This document shows positions 44,025 to 53,595 of a stretch of DNA of 64,000 nucleotides, piece by piece. The DNA lies in the NCBI RefSeq assembly GCF_009711125.1, contig NZ_WMIB01000001.1, positions 62,001-126,000 of the forward strand, read 5' to 3'. The notes beneath the pieces were generated by a model that saw only the letters and a program-made list of their open reading frames with translations, was not told the DNA's origin and did no database searches. Each line of letters begins with the position of its first letter. Position 1 is the stretch's first letter. The translations under genes and the position numbers were made by a program. The stretch is from Metabacillus mangrovi (GTDB taxonomy: Bacteria > Bacillota > Bacilli > Bacillales > Bacillaceae).

Positions 44025-45626
44025 TTAATTCTCAATATCCCTTTTACTAAAGCCTGTAAAACCGGCCGATGTCATCAGGAGGGCGGCAGCACTCAGAAGA
44101 ATAAGGGGCATCGCTGTAAATTCGTCCACCGGAATATGCGGGACATAGCCGAACGGAGACAGCTTGCCCGCCCACTCCGGAAACTGAAACAGCTCTCCAA
44201 AATAAAGGGTGATAAAGGAATACACTACATAAAACCAGATCGCTCCTGCCCATTTAGGAATAAAACCGATAAGAGCTGCAGCGATACTGACCATAACGAG
44301 CATAGCGGGAAAGTAAGCCCATGCAGCTCCAAGTATCATCTGAAAGGAAATTCCGCCTTCTGCCGCTGCCGTCCCGGCTGACCACAGGCCCAAGGCTCCG
44401 AGGGTGATCATCAGAAAGCCGGTGAAAACAGCTGCCGTAAAATAGCCTGCCAGAAGTTCATTCCGTGAAACCGCTCTGCCCAATAGGTGTACAAGCCGGT
44501 CTTTTTTCTCTTCTGATCGAAGCTTCAAGATGGATAGAATGGAAGGAATAACAGCAATTAACGAAATAACGATCAGCAGCAAAGGAATAAACTGCTCAAT
44601 AACCGTCATTCCTTCTTCAGGCTGAAACAACTGCTGCATCATCTCATTGTCAGATAAAAAGGTTTCAAGATCTCCGAGAACCGATCCATAGGAGGCACCG
44701 AGCACGAACATCCCCGCTACCCAAGACAGCATGCCTGTCCGCTGCAGTCTGAAGATCAGACCGGCCGGGCTCTTCAGAAAACGGGAAGCATGCGTTTTAC
44801 CGGCCCTTGAAGGCAGCAACCCTCTGCCTAAATCGCGGATTGCATTCAGCCAAATAGCCGCCGCATAAAGAAGCAAAGCAGCCGCAGCGAGCAAAAGCAC
44901 CGGGAGCCACCTGTTGGAATCGTATACTTCAGCCTTCGTGACCCATGAGAGCGGAGAAATCCAGGAAAGATCCTCATTGCTCACATCTGTGAGGGCACGA
45001 ATAAGGTAAGCGGACAGCAAAAAAGCGACCGATAAGCCGACGGTTCCTCTGGAGCTGTCTGAAAGCTGGGCAAAAACTGCCGCGACTCCTGTAAAAAACA
45101 AACCGGTTGCACCAAGGGCCGCTCCGTAAAGCATAGAACCTTCCAAATCCATGCTTTGCAGCCCGAGAGCATAAAGTCCCGTTCCGGTTCCGAGCGCCAA
45201 TAATATGCACACCGTGAGCATGACAATAAAAGAAGCCTGTAAATAAGCCAAGCGGCCGGCCGCCAGTGAACGGACCATTTCCAGGCGGCCCTCTTCTTCA
45301 TCTGCTCTTGTATGGCGCGAGACAAGCAGGATACTCATGATCCCGGTGACGACAGCTGTCATCAGCAGCATTTGATGTGAGGTCATCACACCAAGAGTAT
45401 AGCGGCTCAAGTCGGCCGGACCGATCATGGCGGTCATGGCAGGATTGGCCATGGTCAGCGCCATCGCATCCCTTTCGTGCTGAGTAGCATATAAGCCATC
45501 AAAAGCAAGCGGAACAGCGATCGTAAAAAAGCCGAGGCTGATCAGCCATATGATTATGCGCAGCCAGTCAAGCCGGAAAATGAAGGCGGCAAGAAAAAAA
45601 GTTTTAGCAAATAAATTCGTTGTCAT
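44025..45626 (-). CDS. ABC-2 type exporter permease
   Basis: A 533-residue membrane protein with about twelve helices, of the large ABC exporter permease type (ADEEEGRLEMVRSLAAGRLAYL) often annotated as polyketide antibiotic exporter. It overlaps the ATPase gene by 4 bases. Substrate unknown; drug or toxin export is likely given the TetR regulator. Confidence 0.88.
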   Translation of the reverse strand: MTTNLFAKTFFLAAFIFRLDWLRIIIWLISLGFFTIAVPLAFDGLYATQHERDAMALTMANPAMTAMIGPADLSRYTLGVMTSHQMLLMTAVVTGIMSILLVSRHTRADEEEGRLEMVRSLAAGRLAYLQASFIVMLTVCILLALGTGTGLYALGLQSMDLEGSMLYGAALGATGLFFTGVAAVFAQLSDSSRGTVGLSVAFLLSAYLIRALTDVSNEDLSWISPLSWVTKAEVYDSNRWLPVLLLAAAALLLYAAAIWLNAIRDLGRGLLPSRAGKTHASRFLKSPAGLIFRLQRTGMLSWVAGMFVLGASYGSVLGDLETFLSDNEMMQQLFQPEEGMTVIEQFIPLLLIVISLIAVIPSILSILKLRSEEKKDRLVHLLGRAVSRNELLAGYFTAAVFTGFLMITLGALGLWSAGTAAAEGGISFQMILGAAWAYFPAMLVMVSIAAALIGFIPKWAGAIWFYVVYSFITLYFGELFQFPEWAGKLSPFGYVPHIPVDEFTAMPLILLSAAALLMTSAGFTGFSKRDIEN

Positions 45627-46513
45627 GGTCGGCCGCCGCCTTCATAATGGCGCATGAACAAATCCTCCAGCGTCGGAGGTGCGCTTTCCAGTTTGATGAC
45701 CCCAAACGGACTGATATGTCTGATCACCTCATCCATTCGCTCACTGTCGATTTGGAAAAGGGTATGATTTCCGTCTTCTTCTACATTGTGAATTCCTGCC
45801 ATCTCCTGCAGACCGGTGACCGGCACCTTTGTCGTCACGGACATCTGTGTTCTCGTCAAATGCCGGAGCTCTAACAGTGAGCCGGTCTCGATCACCTGAC
45901 CCTGGCGGATAATGCTGACACGGTCACACAGCTTTTCAACCTCGGATAAAATATGGCTCGACAGAAGGACACTCTTCCCCTGCCGCTTTGCATCCAGCAC
46001 ACACTCCTGGAAAACCTGTTCCATGAGAGGATCAAGGCCTGAGGTCGGTTCATCGAGAATAAACAGGTCCGCGTCCATTGCGAAAGCGGCAATTAAAGCA
46101 ACTTTCTGCCTGTTCCCCTTTGAATACGTTCTGCATTTTTTGGAGGGGTCCAGATCAAATCGTTTGATGAAGGCATCTCTTCTCGATCGGTCTGACCGGC
46201 CATTCAGCTTTAAAAATAAGTCGATAACTTCCCCGCCCGTTAAGTTTGGCCACAAATTTACATCTCCCGGAACGTAAGCGGTCCGTTTATGGATGCTGAC
46301 GGCATCACTCCAGACATCCATGCCGAAAATTCTCGCCTCCCCGCCTGTTGGCTTTAAAATACCAAGCAGAATCCGGATCGCGGTGGACTTCCCTGCACCG
46401 TTCGGTCCGATGAAACCCAGAATTTCCCCTTCCTTCATTTCAAGGTTAACTCCGTTCAATGCAGGAAAGCTGCCGAATTTTTTGGATAGCTCTGTAACCT
46501 GAAGCACACTCAT
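45623..46513 (-). CDS. ABC exporter ATP-binding protein
   Basis: A 296-residue ATPase: Walker A GPNGAGKST, signature YSKGNRQKVALIAAFA (variant), Walker B LFILDEPTSGLDP. Middle gene of the TetR-ATPase-permease operon. Confidence 0.92.
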   Translation of the reverse strand: MSVLQVTELSKKFGSFPALNGVNLEMKEGEILGFIGPNGAGKSTAIRILLGILKPTGGEARIFGMDVWSDAVSIHKRTAYVPGDVNLWPNLTGGEVIDLFLKLNGRSDRSRRDAFIKRFDLDPSKKCRTYSKGNRQKVALIAAFAMDADLFILDEPTSGLDPLMEQVFQECVLDAKRQGKSVLLSSHILSEVEKLCDRVSIIRQGQVIETGSLLELRHLTRTQMSVTTKVPVTGLQEMAGIHNVEEDGNHTLFQIDSERMDEVIRHISPFGVIKLESAPPTLEDLFMRHYEGGGRP

Positions 46514-46517
46514 CCTC

Positions 46518-47180
46518 TCATTCTCCTTCCTTGTAAAAAGCCTGTTTTAAAAGCTCCGAATAGCTCTCCCATTCTTTTAAAATCACAGCTCCATCCCGGT
46601 CGAGAGCTCCTGCTTTGCTCATCTGCATTTCAGCAAACCCTGTCATTGTCCAGTTTAGAATGTGAAGCGCCTTTTCCGGATCCGTGCCCTCCTTAAATTT
46701 GGACCAATCAATGTTTTCATAGATTTTTGAAAATCCCTCCTGCAGGATACTGCCGAGAATCTGCTGTGTATCCACTTTTACTTCTTTAGAATCTTCTACT
46801 GCAACAGACCGCAGAAAGTCAAACAGCAAAGGATACCTTTTCTGAATGTCTAGTTTAACCAGCCCTGTTCCGCTAAGCCTTTTAAAAATGTCCCTCTCAT
46901 CCATATTTATTTTTCCCAGAACCATATCTGCCGCTTTTTTGGCATCTTCAATTAGAAATAAATACAAATCTTTTTTGTTATTAAAGTAGTGGAACAAGGA
47001 ACCCTTAGAAATTTGTGCTTCTTTTACAATTTCGTTTGTGGATGCCTTTTCAAACCCCCTCAGAACAAATTCCTTCATCGCTCCGTTTATGATCCGCTCT
47101 TGCTTTTCTGCATTCAGATTAAAAAATTGAGAATTGATAAGCCTTGCTCCTTTAATATTAGATTTGACCACTGTGGTCAT
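46518..47180 (-). CDS. TetR-family regulator of the ABC exporter
   Basis: About 205-220 residues. HTH in FVLRGFEKASTNEIVKEAQISKGSLFHYFNNKKDLY. It starts the exporter operon and very likely represses it. Start unresolved: ATG 47180 has no ribosome site and coincides with the predicted transcription start, while AAAGGAG about 30 bases further in is followed by no ATG/GTG/TTG in frame. See the promoter entry. Confidence 0.88.
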   Translation of the reverse strand: MTTVVKSNIKGARLINSQFFNLNAEKQERIINGAMKEFVLRGFEKASTNEIVKEAQISKGSLFHYFNNKKDLYLFLIEDAKKAADMVLGKINMDERDIFKRLSGTGLVKLDIQKRYPLLFDFLRSVAVEDSKEVKVDTQQILGSILQEGFSKIYENIDWSKFKEGTDPEKALHILNWTMTGFAEMQMSKAGALDRDGAVILKEWESYSELLKQAFYKEGE

Positions 47181-47215
47181 GATTAGAATATCTCAATTGA
47201 CCAAATTGGTCAATT
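47165..47215 (-). promoter_or_regulatory. Promoter with two palindromic operators of the TetR operon
   Basis: Minus strand -35 TTGACC (complement of 47208-47213), 17 bp, -10 TATTCT (47185-47190). Palindrome AATTGACCAA-A-TTGGTCAATT (47195-47215) covers the -35; TGACCAC-T-GTGGTCA (47165-47179) covers the transcription start. Their centres are 33 bp apart. Confidence 0.8.
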
Positions 47216-47226
47216 ACTATAATTAA

Positions 47227-47257
47227 AAAAACACCCTATCAAAAAGGGTGTTTAAAG
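47227..47257 (-). terminator. Terminator of the arsD-to-XRE operon
   Basis: AAACACCC/GGGTGTTT stem with a T run on the minus-strand side (47225-47231). Confidence 0.85.
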
Positions 47258-47260
47258 TCG

Positions 47261-47506
47261 TTAAGAGCATACTGAATGAGGCGGATCACACCATATAGCC
47301 AGCTGCAGTTCCTGGTGTGAGATATTCAGTTCCTTGGAAATCCTAAGTATGAGTGTTTCGGAGGGATGTACTTCTCCCCGTTCAATTTTGCCGATATAAC
47401 TTCTGGTGGTCATCAATCGTTCTGCAAACTGCTCTTCCGTCCACCCTTTATTTATTCTGCCCTCTTTAATAAAAGCTCCATAATTGCTGCAAGGTGCTGT
47501 AATCAT
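47261..47506 (-). CDS. XRE-family HTH protein at the end of the ars operon
   Basis: An 81-residue single-domain Cro/CI-type HTH (GAFIKEGRINKGWTEEQFAERLMTTRSYIGKIERGEVHPSETLI). It carries Cys6 and, at the C-terminus, Cys residues in AIWCDPPHSVCS. Starts 27 bases after the HesB-like gene, before the operon terminator. A regulatory link to arsenic is inferred from position only. Confidence 0.85.
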   Translation of the reverse strand: MITAPCSNYGAFIKEGRINKGWTEEQFAERLMTTRSYIGKIERGEVHPSETLILRISKELNISHQELQLAIWCDPPHSVCS

Positions 47507-47532
47507 CTTACTTCCTCCTCATCAAATTGTAT

Positions 47533-47805
47533 TTAGCAGTTGTTCTCAGGAAGTCCTTTAAGCATAAAGCCATCGTTCTGAAAATCCAGAGTCACATTTT
47601 CTGCAGCTGACACGGCGAGCTGGTCGATGGCTACCTGTATTCCGTTAATTTCCTGAACGGTGTCTTCTTCCCCGGGTTCATCAAGTCCAAGACCAATTTG
47701 CGGACCGCAGCACCCCTGTCCCATTAAATAGAGCCTCACACAGCTCGCTTTGTGTTCCTGCATCGCTGACATCAGTTTTTCTTTTGCGTCATTTGTGATT
47801 TCCAT
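47533..47805 (-). CDS. HesB/IscA-like protein in the ars operon
   Basis: A 90-residue protein of the Fe-S biosynthesis fold: ITNDAKEKLMSAMQ, LYLMGQGCCGPQIGLGLDEP, and a C-terminal PENNC. It has four cysteines including a vicinal pair, arranged differently from classic IscA (Cys-x-Cys near the end). It may handle Fe-S damage or bind thiophilic metalloid. Gap of 18 bases to the phosphatase gene upstream. Confidence 0.8.
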   Translation of the reverse strand: MEITNDAKEKLMSAMQEHKASCVRLYLMGQGCCGPQIGLGLDEPGEEDTVQEINGIQVAIDQLAVSAAENVTLDFQNDGFMLKGLPENNC

Positions 47806-47822
47806 GGATAGGCCTCCTTCTG

Positions 47823-48242
47823 CTATTTATATAGACGGTTTAACGTATCTTTCATTTCTGGCTTTACCTGAATTGCAGGGCGGATGGATTTGGCTTTTCT
47901 CTCAGCCTCATCTACTATATCAGCAAGGCCAAGATTGATCAGTGTCCCGATTGCAACCGTACCTGTCCGGTTCTTCCCTCCGGAACAATGAAAGTAAATG
48001 TTTTTGTTTTCGTTATAAGCTTTTTCAACTTCATCTAACGCTCGTTTAACAGAGTCATCCTGCTTCTCTGAATCATCTACAATCGGCAGATGAACTCGCT
48101 GTTTAACGTGCTGGCCGGAATCAGCTTCTGCTCTTAAATCATAGATCACATCAATTTTTTCATTGTTCAGCAACTCATTGATATCATCTGCACCACCTAT
48201 AAAGATGCGGTTTTTCACTAACTGCTGATAAGATTTCTCCAT
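47823..48242 (-). CDS. Dual-specificity/tyrosine phosphatase-like protein in the ars operon
   Basis: A 139-residue phosphatase: P-loop HCSGGKNRTG fits HCxxGxxR, with an upstream Asp in IYDLRAEADS and VHLPIVDD. ATG 48242 has AAGGAGG 8 bases upstream. It starts 13 bases after trxB. The fold could dephosphorylate protein or, less likely, act as an arsenate-related enzyme; its role in arsenic resistance is not known to me. Confidence 0.85.
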   Translation of the reverse strand: MEKSYQQLVKNRIFIGGADDINELLNNEKIDVIYDLRAEADSGQHVKQRVHLPIVDDSEKQDDSVKRALDEVEKAYNENKNIYFHCSGGKNRTGTVAIGTLINLGLADIVDEAERKAKSIRPAIQVKPEMKDTLNRLYK

Positions 48243-48255
48243 TTTAAATTCCTCC

Positions 48256-49209
48256 TTATTCAGATAGGGATTCGCTCCAGTCATGGACCGCTTTCCCTTC
48301 CAGAAACCGTTCTGTATCTAATGCTGCCATACATCCTGACCCTGCAGCTGTAATTGCCTGGCGGTAGTGTTTATCCTGTACATCTCCGCAGGCGAAAACT
48401 CCCGCTATACTGGTTTTTGTTGTTCCGGGCACGACTTCGATATAACCAGCTTCATCTGTTTTAATCTGATTCTCAAGAAATGCGGTATTCGGGTTGTGGC
48501 CAATCGCTACAAAAATACCATCCGTCGCAATCTGCTTTTCTTCACCTGTGGCGTTATCGATCACTCTTATAGCAGAGACCTTCCCGGCTTCACTCATCAC
48601 TTCGACAGGAGTGGTATCCAGGCTCCATGTGATATTAGGATTCTGCTTCGCACGGTCCTGCATAATTTTAGAAGCCCTAAGTTCCTTCCTGCGATGGACT
48701 ACCACAACCTCAGATGCAAATTTGGTAAGGAAACTCGCTTCTTCCATTGCAGAATCTCCTCCGCCAACAATCACGACTTTCTTCCCCCGGTAGAAAAATC
48801 CATCACAAGTTGCACAAGTGCTTACCCCTGATCCGATGTTTTCTTTCTCTCCCGGGATTTTAAGCAGCTTGGCAGATGCACCGGTAGATAGAATCAGTGA
48901 TTCTGCTGTAACTTCCCCCATGCCGTTCACTTGGAGTTTAAAAGGACGTTCATTTAAGTCAACAGAAGTGACCCATCCTCTTTTAAATTCAGCACCAAAC
49001 CTTTCAGCCTGTTTTCTCATTGAATCCATGAGGACGGGGCCGGTAATTCCATCTATAAATCCCGGGAAGTTTTCTACTTCTGTTGTCAGAGTCAGCTGGC
49101 CTCCCGGCTGATCTCCTTCGATCACTAACGGTTTCATATTTGCTCTTGCCAGATAGATGGCTGCGGTCAAACCAGCAGGCCCTGTACCAAGAATCACGAC
49201 TCGATTCAA
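48256..49209 (-). CDS. trxB: Thioredoxin reductase of the ars operon
   Basis: A 317-residue flavoprotein: FAD site GTGPAGLTAAIYLARA, redox site CATC in GVSTCATCDGFF, NADPH site GGGDSAMEEA, and GVFACGDVQD. It can supply reduced thioredoxin to ArsC, which is thioredoxin-dependent. TTG start at 49209 behind AAGGGGG. Starts 18 bases after arsA. Probably a second, operon-specific copy besides the housekeeping trxB. Confidence 0.95.
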   Translation of the reverse strand: MNRVVILGTGPAGLTAAIYLARANMKPLVIEGDQPGGQLTLTTEVENFPGFIDGITGPVLMDSMRKQAERFGAEFKRGWVTSVDLNERPFKLQVNGMGEVTAESLILSTGASAKLLKIPGEKENIGSGVSTCATCDGFFYRGKKVVIVGGGDSAMEEASFLTKFASEVVVVHRRKELRASKIMQDRAKQNPNITWSLDTTPVEVMSEAGKVSAIRVIDNATGEEKQIATDGIFVAIGHNPNTAFLENQIKTDEAGYIEVVPGTTKTSIAGVFACGDVQDKHYRQAITAAGSGCMAALDTERFLEGKAVHDWSESLSE

Positions 49210-49227
49210 TGCAATTCCCCCTTCAGC

Positions 49228-51003
49228 TTAAACAGGATCTTGTTGTAACAGCCCGGAAAATCCCGTTGCTGCTTCTTTCAACCATGGTATGACCACCGAG
49301 TTTTGCGCTAATTCAGATTGAACGATCGCAATCCAAGGTTTCTCTGAGTATGCTTTACTTTTCAAAATAGGATCGTTTGTTTCAGCTGCCAGTAAACTTT
49401 GATTGATCACCCACCATTTTGGGGTGATCTCTGCCCTTTTAAGGTCAGATTGTAATCGATTCGCTTCAAGTACAGGCGTCGCTTCTGGGAGTGTGACAAT
49501 CACAACCGCTGTTTCCTCAGGGTTCCTGAGTCTAGGAAGCAGCTTTTTCACGCTTGCCGGAACTTCTCCTGCAGCTCTGGCCATCTCCTTGTGATAGGAT
49601 TCCGCAGCATCCAGAAGCAGAAGTGTATGCCCGGTAGGAGCAGTGTCAATAATGACAATATCGCGTTCAGACTGTTCCACGACATCCGCAAAGGCTCTGA
49701 AAACAGCAATTTCTTCTGTGCAGGGAGAATTTAAATCCTCTTTCAGATAGGCGAGGCTTTCTGCATCCAGCTCTTTTCCGCTTTTCTTAATCATTTCCTG
49801 CTTGTATTTCTCTACCTCTGTTTCAGGATGGATCTGGCTGATCGTTAAGTTAGCTTTTCCCTGGGAATGGCTGACCATCTCCTTTAGATTTGCTGCAGGA
49901 TCTGTTGTTGTCAGGTGTACACTGTGTCCTTTTTCAGCAAGACCCAATGCGATCGCTGATGCTACGGATGTTTTTCCGACCCCGCCTTTTCCCATCGTAA
50001 AAATGACCCGTTTATTTTGAACAGAAAATTCTTCTACCATCTCAGCCAGTTTCTGCATCTCAAATAATGGTTCTTCGGTTTGACTGGCATCTTCGGTATA
50101 ATTTGCCTCAGGTAAAAAGAGATTCCGCAATTTTTGAATGCCTGTTAACGAGTAAGGAACAAATGGAAGCTGGTACTGAACCATCTGTTTTAATGAAGAA
50201 GGGATATTCTCCAAAGCTTTTCTCTGACGGTCATAAAAGGTGCTCGATACTTCATCATCACTCATTTTGGATTGAAGCACACCGTTAATGAGCAGCAGCT
50301 GATTTTGTATTCCGATTTCCTTTAACTCGGCGGAGGCGCGGCCGGCTTCATGCAAAGAAGCAATATCAGGCCTTGCAACGAGGATTAAGGTCGTTTTTTC
50401 ATTGGCAGATAATGCTTGAACCGCCTGGGAGTAAGAAGTCTTTTTGTGCTCCAGTCCAGATAATGGACCCAAACAGGAGGCCCCATGTGAACTCTCGCTA
50501 ATAAACCCGCCCCATGCAGAGGGGAGCTGCAGAAGTCTGAGAGTATGGCCTGTCGGTGCTGTATCAAATAAGACATGATCGTATTCATCAGAAATTTCTT
50601 TATTGATCAGCAGGTTTGTAAACTCGTCGAACGCAGCTATTTCTGTCGTGCAGGCACCGGACAGCTGTTCTTCCATCTGGGTGATCACGGTTTGAGGAAG
50701 CTTTCCGCGGTAAGGTCCTACAACCTTCTCCCGGTAGGCAGCTGCTGCCGTTTCCGGATCAAGATTCAAAGCGAATAGATTCGGCACGCCCTGAACTTGA
50801 GCGGGTTTGTTCGTTAAGGCTGTTTCGAATACATCCTGCAGGTTGGAAGCGGGGTCGGTGCTGACAATCAGCACCTTTTTACCCTGATCTGCCAAGTTTA
50901 CGGCTGTGGCACTTGCTGCAGAAGTCTTGCCGACTCCTCCTTTGCCAGTGAAAAATAAATACGGAACATGTGGAAGATGAGCTGGACGATAAAACTCAGT
51001 CAC
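49228..51003 (-). CDS. arsA: Arsenite-translocating ATPase ArsA
   Basis: A 591-residue ATPase with two homologous halves, each with a deviant Walker A GKGGVGKTS (about residue 20 and 335) and DTAPTGHT. It energises ArsB for arsenite export and takes As(III) from ArsD. GTG start at 51003 behind GAGGAGGGG; 17 bases after arsD. Confidence 0.95.
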   Translation of the reverse strand: MTEFYRPAHLPHVPYLFFTGKGGVGKTSAASATAVNLADQGKKVLIVSTDPASNLQDVFETALTNKPAQVQGVPNLFALNLDPETAAAAYREKVVGPYRGKLPQTVITQMEEQLSGACTTEIAAFDEFTNLLINKEISDEYDHVLFDTAPTGHTLRLLQLPSAWGGFISESSHGASCLGPLSGLEHKKTSYSQAVQALSANEKTTLILVARPDIASLHEAGRASAELKEIGIQNQLLLINGVLQSKMSDDEVSSTFYDRQRKALENIPSSLKQMVQYQLPFVPYSLTGIQKLRNLFLPEANYTEDASQTEEPLFEMQKLAEMVEEFSVQNKRVIFTMGKGGVGKTSVASAIALGLAEKGHSVHLTTTDPAANLKEMVSHSQGKANLTISQIHPETEVEKYKQEMIKKSGKELDAESLAYLKEDLNSPCTEEIAVFRAFADVVEQSERDIVIIDTAPTGHTLLLLDAAESYHKEMARAAGEVPASVKKLLPRLRNPEETAVVIVTLPEATPVLEANRLQSDLKRAEITPKWWVINQSLLAAETNDPILKSKAYSEKPWIAIVQSELAQNSVVIPWLKEAATGFSGLLQQDPV

Positions 51004-51020
51004 CGCATTCCCCTCCTCTG

Positions 51021-51383
51021 TTAATTTTCTGTGTGAAGATCCAGTGTGATTTTCGGCTTTTGAAGCACGAACTCTCTTTCATCGAACCCAAAGATTTCTG
51101 CAAACTCCTGATTGGAAGGATAAGTCTGGGTTTTGTATATTTCCCCGTTTAATAAGGTGACAGGAAGAATATCAGGGCCTTTCTCTTCAAGTAAAGCTAA
51201 TACCTTAGGCTGCTCTGTAAAAGCCCCTGGTTCATTGGCGAGATTGAACCGTTTAATTAAACAGCCCTTGTTTTCCAGTTTGTAAACTGCAGAAGCGACC
51301 CGCGTCAGCTCTGGGTCTGTACTGGGTCCGCATACTCCCGTAGGACAGCACATCGCCGGATCATATAGCTGGATGGAATTCAT
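51021..51383 (-). CDS. arsD: Arsenite metallochaperone ArsD
   Basis: A 120-residue protein with the As(III)-binding Cys12-Cys13 and Cys18 in LYDPAMCCPTGVCG. It passes arsenite to ArsA and can act as a weak repressor. ATG 51383 has GGAGGAG upstream. First gene of the second ars transcript, preceded by its own ArsR-type dyad. Confidence 0.95.
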   Translation of the reverse strand: MNSIQLYDPAMCCPTGVCGPSTDPELTRVASAVYKLENKGCLIKRFNLANEPGAFTEQPKVLALLEEKGPDILPVTLLNGEIYKTQTYPSNQEFAEIFGFDEREFVLQKPKITLDLHTEN

Positions 51384-51399
51384 CTTTACCGTCTCCTCC

Positions 51400-51419
51400 A
51401 TATAAGTAATTGCTTATAT
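51400..51419. promoter_or_regulatory. ArsR-type operator upstream of arsD
   Basis: ATATAAG-N6-CTTATAT, a perfect 7-6-7 inverted repeat, same layout as the one at 53599. It lies between the arsC terminator and arsD. Confidence 0.75.
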
Positions 51420-51429
51420 TACAGGTATG

Positions 51430-51457
51430 AGAAAAGCCGGAAGAGGATTCCCGGCTA
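51430..51457 (-). terminator. Terminator of arsR-arsB-arsC
   Basis: On the minus strand AGCCGGGAA pairs with TTCCGGCT (one bulge), then TTTCTC; placed right after arsC. Confidence 0.65.
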
Positions 51458-51462
51458 TTCGT

Positions 51463-51882
51463 TTACTTCCCTGTTTCTGCAAAGCGTTTGATTCTTTCTC
51501 CGATCTCATCACGTACACGCTGGAATACAGACCATTTTTCTTCATCTGTTCCCGTTGCCTTCGCAGGGTCGTCAAAGCCCCAGTGCTCGCGGCGAACGTG
51601 AGGAGGCGTCATCGGGCATTTATCCGCGGCATCTCCGCAAAGAGTGACAACAAAGTCCGCATTGTTTAAAATTTCGCTGTCGATGATGTCTGATGTTTGA
51701 TCAGTAATATCAATTCCGACTTCATTCATGGCTTTTACAGCATTGGGGTTCAGTCCATGAGCTTCAATTCCTGCACTTAGGACATTCCACTCGTCACCTA
51801 GATATTTCTTCCCCCATGCTTCTGCCATCTGGCTGCGGCAAGAGTTCCCTGTGCATAGAAAGTAAAGTGTTTTTTTCGTCAT
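51463..51882 (-). CDS. arsC: Thioredoxin-coupled arsenate reductase ArsC
   Basis: A 139-residue low-molecular-weight phosphatase-type reductase that turns arsenate into arsenite. P-loop Cys10-TGNS-Cys15-R16, and the redox cysteines in [13 protein letters not shown] (Cys82 and Cys89 positions of the family). Same length as B. subtilis ArsC. Third gene after arsR-arsB. Confidence 0.97.
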   Translation of the reverse strand: MTKKTLYFLCTGNSCRSQMAEAWGKKYLGDEWNVLSAGIEAHGLNPNAVKAMNEVGIDITDQTSDIIDSEILNNADFVVTLCGDAADKCPMTPPHVRREHWGFDDPAKATGTDEEKWSVFQRVRDEIGERIKRFAETGK

Positions 51883-51912
51883 ATTGTACGTCTCCTTTTA
51901 TGTGGATTGGAA

Positions 51913-53208
51913 TTAGAAAACCAGCAGCCATAGATACAGGCCGATTAGTGTGATAAAAAGTGTTGGAACGGTCAGGATAATTCCTGTTTTAAAATAAGTC
52001 CCCCATGAAATTTTGACTCCCTTCAGTGAAAGAACATGAAGCCAAAGAAGTGTCGCAAGAGAACCGATAGGTGTAATCTTTGGTCCTAAGTCGGAACCGA
52101 TGACATTCGCATAAATCAGTGCTTCCCTCACGATGCCTGATGTATCAGTCTCGGCAATCGCGAGTGCGTCAATCATTACAGTCGGCATATTATTCATAAC
52201 GGACGAGAGAATGGCTGCAATAAATCCCATTCCGATTGTCGCAGAGAGCAGGCCCTGATCGGCCACCGCCTGGATGACATCAGCAAGAACGCTCGTCAGT
52301 CCGGCATTGCGCAGTCCATACACCACCACGTACATTCCAATGGAGAAAAAGACAATGGCCCATGGTGCGCCTTTAAGTACTTTAGCTGTCGGGACTGCAG
52401 GACTTCTCCTTGCCATAATCAAAAAGAAGATGGCAATAATCCCGGCAATAATGGACACTGGAACCCCGATTATTTCGCTAATGAAATAACCGGCCAGCAG
52501 GACACCGAGAACAATCCAGGAAAGTTTGAACATCTTTTTGTCCCGGATGGCTTCTTCCGGCTGTTTCAAGCTTGCAGCATCATATGTTTTCGGAATGCTT
52601 TTCCGGAAGTAAAGGTACAAGACCAAAATACTTGCGGCAAGAGCGAAAAAGTTTGGCACAATCATACGGCTTGCATATTCAGCAAACCCAATATCGAAGT
52701 AGTCAGCTGAAACGATATTGACTAAGTTACTGACAACGAGCGGGAGCGATGTGGTATCTGCTATAAATCCGCTTGCCATGATAAAGGGGAAAACAAGCTT
52801 TTCTTCGAAATTCAAGTTACGGACCATCGCAAGAACGATGGGTGTTAAAATAAGGGCGGCACCGTCATTTGCAAAAAAAGCAGCAACCACAGCTCCTAGT
52901 ATGCTTACATAAACAAACATTCTTACGCCGCTGCCTTTGGCAGCTCTGGCCATATGAAGGGCAGACCATTCAAAAAAGCCGATCTCGTCTAAAATTAACG
53001 AAATAATAATTACCGCGATAAAAGTTAATGTGGCATTCCAAACGATGCCCGTTACATCCCATACGTCCTGAAAATCGACAACTCCTGCAATCAGTGCGAG
53101 TACCGCACCCCCGCACGCGGACCAGCCGATGGACAAATTCCTTGGCTGCCAGATCACGAGGATGAGCGTCAGAAGGAAAATCAGGGAGGCTAAAATCACT
53201 GATGTCAA
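51913..53208 (-). CDS. arsB: Arsenite efflux permease ArsB
   Basis: A 431-residue ArsB/NhaD-type carrier with about twelve helices ([59 protein letters not shown]). It exports arsenite/antimonite, alone or with ArsA. This is ArsB, not the Acr3 type of B. subtilis. TTG start at 53208 behind GGAGGG, 13 bases after arsR. Confidence 0.96.
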   Translation of the reverse strand: MTSVILASLIFLLTLILVIWQPRNLSIGWSACGGAVLALIAGVVDFQDVWDVTGIVWNATLTFIAVIIISLILDEIGFFEWSALHMARAAKGSGVRMFVYVSILGAVVAAFFANDGAALILTPIVLAMVRNLNFEEKLVFPFIMASGFIADTTSLPLVVSNLVNIVSADYFDIGFAEYASRMIVPNFFALAASILVLYLYFRKSIPKTYDAASLKQPEEAIRDKKMFKLSWIVLGVLLAGYFISEIIGVPVSIIAGIIAIFFLIMARRSPAVPTAKVLKGAPWAIVFFSIGMYVVVYGLRNAGLTSVLADVIQAVADQGLLSATIGMGFIAAILSSVMNNMPTVMIDALAIAETDTSGIVREALIYANVIGSDLGPKITPIGSLATLLWLHVLSLKGVKISWGTYFKTGIILTVPTLFITLIGLYLWLLVF

Positions 53209-53221
53209 AATGGTCCCTCCA

Positions 53222-53572
53222 TTATTCGCAGATTATTCGCAATCCCTGTTTTTCCAGATCTTTCAGTCTCTGATCCTGATCCGGAACGAACTCCAGCAGA
53301 TTTTGAACAAACTCATAGATTTCGCTGTCACGGTTCAATGAATAAAAAACCCACTGTCCGTTCCGTTTTTCTTTAACAAGCCCCGCATCCTTCAGTTTCC
53401 TTAAATGCTGGCTGATGGCTGGCTGGCTCGCCTGAAAGATGGCTGTAAATTCACAAACACAGCATTCATTTCTCTGAAGCATTTTCATCATTGTAAGCCG
53501 TGTTTTGTCACCGAGCAGCTTCATGATGGCCGCTGCCTGGTCTATAGTGATCGTTTTAGACACTAAAGTCAT
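53222..53572 (-). CDS. arsR: Arsenic-responsive repressor ArsR
   Basis: A 116-residue winged-helix repressor. The As(III) site is in [13 protein letters not shown] (three cysteines at the start of the recognition helix). [23 protein letters not shown]. It should bind the ATATAA/TTATAT dyads ahead of itself and ahead of arsD. GGAGGTG precedes ATG. Confidence 0.96.
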   Translation of the reverse strand: MTLVSKTITIDQAAAIMKLLGDKTRLTMMKMLQRNECCVCEFTAIFQASQPAISQHLRKLKDAGLVKEKRNGQWVFYSLNRDSEIYEFVQNLLEFVPDQDQRLKDLEKQGLRIICE

Positions 53573-53595
53573 CTAATGATTCACCTCCAGGTATC

